Shown in pieces: positions 61,157 to 64,000 of a DNA stretch of 64,000 nt. The notes beneath the pieces were generated by a model. That model saw only the letters and a program-made list of their open reading frames with translations, did no database searches and was not told the origin of the DNA. A program made the position numbers and the translations under genes. Within the stretch, counting starts at the first letter, position 1, and every line of letters starts with the position of its first letter. Origin of the DNA: Flammula alnicola (lineage: Eukaryota > Basidiomycota > Agaricomycetes > Agaricales > Strophariaceae); assembly GCA_015499995.1 (NCBI GenBank), contig JADNRV010000001.1, forward strand, positions 1,240,001-1,304,000, given 5' to 3'.

Positions 61157-63046
61157 ATGGATCCATCTCAAGATCCATTTCAAGACATACTGAATACCCC
61201 ACAACGACATCAGCAGCAAACTCGACAAGCGTTTCGTGAACTGGTACAGAATGTCGAAGAAAGTCCTCGCCGCCGTTCTGCCGCAAGACCGGAAACACCA
61301 ACACCTCTACCCGGATATGTAGAGAGAACGAGGACAAGTCGCCGTTCACAAAACCGGAGCTCGCGCACCATCGACCTCCAGAGTTCTCCCCGACGACGAC
61401 GTCCTGATAGTCATGCTCAGAACGATGAAAACGCTGCACCTCTGAGCTTAACCGTTCAGCTACCTATGGTATGTATCTCGAACTCTGTATGAAAAATTAT
61501 CATTTTGACTCCTCAATTCTTCACAGCCGTCATCCATATCTTTCATCAACTATACATCATGTCCAGAACAGCGGCAATCATCTCGCGCAACGATTCAATG
61601 TGCAAGACAGATGCTGGAGCAGCAGGAAACTCTCCCTCTGATGCCGCCATTACGAACACCGTCTCCTCATCCTTTCAACGAACTTTGCTTTCAGCTGACT
61701 CCTCCGACGATTCCTATGTCCCCAAATGCTCACGTTCAGCCAACACATACCGTCAATGCAAGATCGCTTGCTCAACAACGACGTCGAGAACGAGAAAGAG
61801 AGGCAAATGCCCTCCAACTACCAACCCCTCCTGCCACCCACGTTCCAGAAAGAATGCCCCGTGGTACGCTATCACGTATTTCGTCTATTCTAAATCTAAA
61901 CTGACGTGTTACCATCAACCAGGTCATATATCCCAAGACTCTGAGGCAGCCTCGGAACAACAACAACAAGAAGACTATCAAGCGGAACCAATCCACCACG
62001 AGCAAAATAATGAAGCTGCGTATGGAAATGAAGGTATGTCGATTGATGATTTTCAGATGTCGCATAATGCAATTGACATCTTTTAAAATTCTAGATCCTC
62101 GCATACCGCCTGTTCGACCATCGAGGCGACGTGGAGGCCACGACCTTTGGCTTGCTGCCCGCCGCCCATACCAAGACCCTCCTCACCGACACGACTTGGG
62201 CCCTATGGACATTTCCTGTCCGAGCTGCCATGCCCTCCATTGGATGGATGAAAAGCTGTCCAATAGCTCGAAAACTGCCCCGCAATTTGGAACCTGTTGC
62301 ATGAATGGAAAAGTCCATCTTTCTGCTCTCGAGGCACCCCCAGAAACCCTCCGCCGACTGCTCACTTCCGCGGATCCTGATGCTGCCAAATTTCGTGAGG
62401 ACAGCTGGAAGTACAACCGCGCATTTGCCTTCACCTCCGTTGGCGTTCAAGAAGACCACTCCGTCAATCAAGGTCAACATCGCGGACCTCCGGTGTTCCG
62501 GATTTGTGGTGAACTCCACCATCTATCGGGTGCTTTGTCAGTCATGGGAGAAACTCTACCCAGCCGACCACGTTATGCTCAAATCTACATATACGAACCT
62601 CTTGCAGCACTAGCTGCACGGATGGCTAACAATGCTGACCTTGATCGGCAAACCATGGGAGACCTCCAGACCATGCTTGGAGAACATCACCAATACGTCC
62701 CAGTTTATAAACATGCTTTCGAAATCTTGCGCCAATATGATCCCGCTAATGACGCTCAAATCCGACTTCGCCTTTTCCCTGGCCTCGATCGCCGTCGATA
62801 CAATTTGCCGACAGCCAATGAAGTAGCTGTGATCCTTCCAGAAACCCCATACACGGAGCCTCGCGATATCGTTCTTCGCCTTCGCTCAGGTCCTTTGCAC
62901 CGAATTAGCGACCTGCATCCTGCATACGTACCCCTCCAGTATCCTCTCCTTTTTCCTTATGGTGAGAATGGATGGTATCCAGAGCTGAAACTATGCGAGA
63001 CTGTGGAACAAAGAGACCACCGCCTTCATCGACGAGATCGACAACA

Positions 63047-63054
63047 ACAGGAAC
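63047..63054. repeat. Left 8-bp target-site duplication
   Basis: ACAGGAAC immediately before the left terminal inverted repeat; identical to 63456-63463. Confidence 0.9.
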
Positions 63055-63455
63055 TAGGGAAGTGCATGGGTCAGGTATACCCACATGGGTCATGGGTATG
63101 GGTGCCCATGGGTATGGGTGCCCATGGGTATGGGTGCGGGTCAGCTCTGCGATACCCATGACCCATCATAACCCATGGCCCAAAATGGCATTTTTGACAA
63201 TATTTTTCATTATTGAAGACATGTAGAGGGATGGAAGTGGTGGTTGACTCAGAAGATCAATTCAACCCACTGACAAACTATTGGTCACACATTTCAGCAA
63301 ACACTGAGATGTGAATGCCCTGTAATTTCAGCACTGACCCATCGACACCCAAGCACCCATAGAGAAAAAACCCATGGGTGCATGGGTATGGGTTGGCATG
63401 GGTGTGGGTGTGGGTCACTGAAAAAATACCCATGGGTGACCCATGCTATTCCCTA
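63055..63455. mobile_element. 401-bp hAT-like non-autonomous element nested in the Helitron
   Basis: It starts TAGGGAAGTGCATGGGTCA and ends with the reverse complement of TAGGGAATAGCATGGGTCA, so the terminal inverted repeats match at 17 of 19 positions. It is flanked by perfect 8-bp copies ACAGGAAC (63047-63054 and 63456-63463). An 8-bp duplication with TAGGG-type ends is the signature of hAT elements. It has no coding capacity. Removing the element and one target copy rejoins the Helitron frame exactly. Confidence 0.88.
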
Positions 63456-63459
63456 ACAG
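63075..63459 (+). other. Candidate spliceable intron formed by the hAT-like element
   Basis: A donor CAG/GTATAC lies 20 bp inside the element. The right end plus its target copy reads CCCTAACAG/GAACGA, a branch-like CTAAC and an AG acceptor. Both splice sites are phase 0 in the Helitron frame, so removing these 385 nt joins ...GKCMGQ to ERREHDLE without stop, adding eight residues. Its length is well above the 50-60 nt introns of this genome, so splicing is unproven. Confidence 0.45.
63089..63136. repeat. Three 16-bp tandem units in the hAT-like element
   Basis: Units 63105-63120 and 63121-63136 are identical (CCCATGGGTATGGGTG) and 63089-63104 differs at two bases. Related CATGGGT motifs recur near the right end (about 63370-63418). 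Such subterminal repeats are typical transposase-binding sites in hAT elements. Confidence 0.85.
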
Positions 63460-63463
63460 GAAC
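63456..63463. repeat. Right 8-bp target-site duplication
   Basis: ACAGGAAC immediately after the right terminal inverted repeat. Its ACAG also forms a potential 3' splice site. Confidence 0.9.
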
Positions 63464-64000
63464 GACGCGAGCACGATTTAGAAGGGGAAGACCGAGAGTT
63501 GCCCGAATCAAGACGACTCACCCTGACACGATATGTTGCTTATCGTATCCATTACCGACCGGACGAGTTCAATTCTCTCCTTCGAGGTGGTCGTCTCTTT
63601 ACACGATACGTTGTCGATATGTTCGCTTCGGCAGATCAGCAGCGGTTGAGCTGGGTCACCCAAAACCAACCTATTTTCCGAGCAGCAAGATTCAATAATC
63701 TCGAAGACGCTGCAGCCGTAGATGATGATAATCTTGACCTCAACGACCTTGGCCAGCGGGTCATCCTTCCATCATCCTACACTGGTGGTCCTCGCAACAT
63801 GAGTCAAGGCTACCAAGATTCCATGGCCATTGCTCGGTATTTCCGCAAGGTTGACATCTTCCTTACCGTGACAACGAATCCTCACTGGGCCGAGCTTGAA
63901 AGAGAGCTGCTACCAGGACAGACTGCCTACGACCGACCGGACTTAGTAGCTCGCGTGTTTCAATTGAAAAAAAGGGCAATTGTCGACTACATCTACAAGC

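Larger units (their letters stand above)
61157..64000 (+). mobile_element. Helitron Rep/helicase gene, N-terminal part (runs off right edge)
   Basis: Rolling-circle DNA transposon gene. The start MDPSQDPFQDILNTPQRHQQ leads to a low-complexity Arg/Gln/Pro region with several introns (first donor about 61468). From about 62092 the frame reads DPRIPPVRPSRRRGGHDLWL, then the CxxC block MDISCPSCHALHWMDEKLSN, then FGTCCMNGKVHL. Next are RAFAFTSVGVQEDHSVNQGQ, VFRICGELHHLSGALSVMGE, RYAQIYIYEPLAALAARMAN, RYNLPTANEVAVILPETPY and YVPLQYPLLFPYGENGWYPE, the Helitron-like N-terminal domain. After the nested insertion the frame continues RLTLTRYVAYRIHYRPDEFN, ILPSSYTGGPRNMSQGYQDS, MAIARYFRKVDIFLTVTTNP, which leads into the Rep core. 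The HUH motif and helicase lie beyond the window. The 5' boundary of the element is not defined. Confidence 0.9.

Noticed and set aside
63055..63455. CRISPR-like repeat array
   Set aside because: Tandem units have no spacers, the genome is eukaryotic, and the array lies in a hAT-like element.
63075..63459. Treating the insert as an ordinary host intron
   Set aside because: Its terminal inverted repeats and 8-bp target duplication show it is a transposon insertion; splicing may be a consequence but is not its origin.

Overview
This is a nuclear window from a filamentous basidiomycete, most likely an Agaricomycete. Genes are split by many introns of about 50-60 nt, neighbouring genes lie on both strands without operons, and promoters are CT-rich. 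The proteins fit that group: a thn1-type RGS regulator, Zn(II)2Cys6 transcription factors with a basidiomycete-type finger, UDP-xylose synthase, glycerophosphocholine acyltransferase and a Rep/helicase Helitron. Gene spans below run from start codon to stop codon and include introns. Exon joins were read by eye from splice signals and family conservation.

Layout. 1-13 kb: the 5' part of a secreted GH35 beta-galactosidase (runs off the left edge), hexokinase, an SOD-like mitoribosomal protein, DAD1/OST2, a DUF1748 protein, GPC1 and tRNA adenosine deaminase TAD1. 13-20.5 kb: a large low-complexity and coiled-coil protein, an NDUFA4/MLRQ-like subunit and an ARA2-type D-arabinose dehydrogenase. 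20.8-31.3 kb: AP-3 mu subunit, the co-chaperone STI1, a 3.2 kb gap and a Zn(II)2Cys6 factor. 31.6-44.8 kb: nucleoporin NUP120/160, a 3.2 kb gap, a small conserved protein, a cytochrome b5/MAPR-like membrane protein and thn1. 44.8-57.9 kb: a 3.5 kb gap, a coiled-coil protein, an alpha/beta-hydrolase-fold protein, UXS1, bystin/ENP1 and an HpcH/HpaI aldolase. 58-64 kb: an isochorismatase-family hydrolase, a coiled-coil protein, a decayed partial copy of the isochorismatase gene, and a Helitron that runs off the right edge.

Most genes are housekeeping and unrelated in pathway; I see no metabolic cluster or defence island. The most striking structure is at the right end. A 401-bp hAT-like non-autonomous element, with imperfect terminal inverted repeats and a perfect 8-bp target duplication, sits inside the Helitron reading frame. 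It carries an intron-like donor, and its target duplication supplies an acceptor that would join the flanking frames in phase. It is therefore a candidate transposon-born intron.

A caution for any reader: many otherwise well conserved genes (DAD1, hexokinase, GPC1, TAD1, GH35, the 13-17.5 kb gene, the Zn(II)2Cys6 factor) are broken by single-base losses in short homopolymers. These look like consensus errors more than real pseudogenes, and they make uncorrected ORFs misleading.
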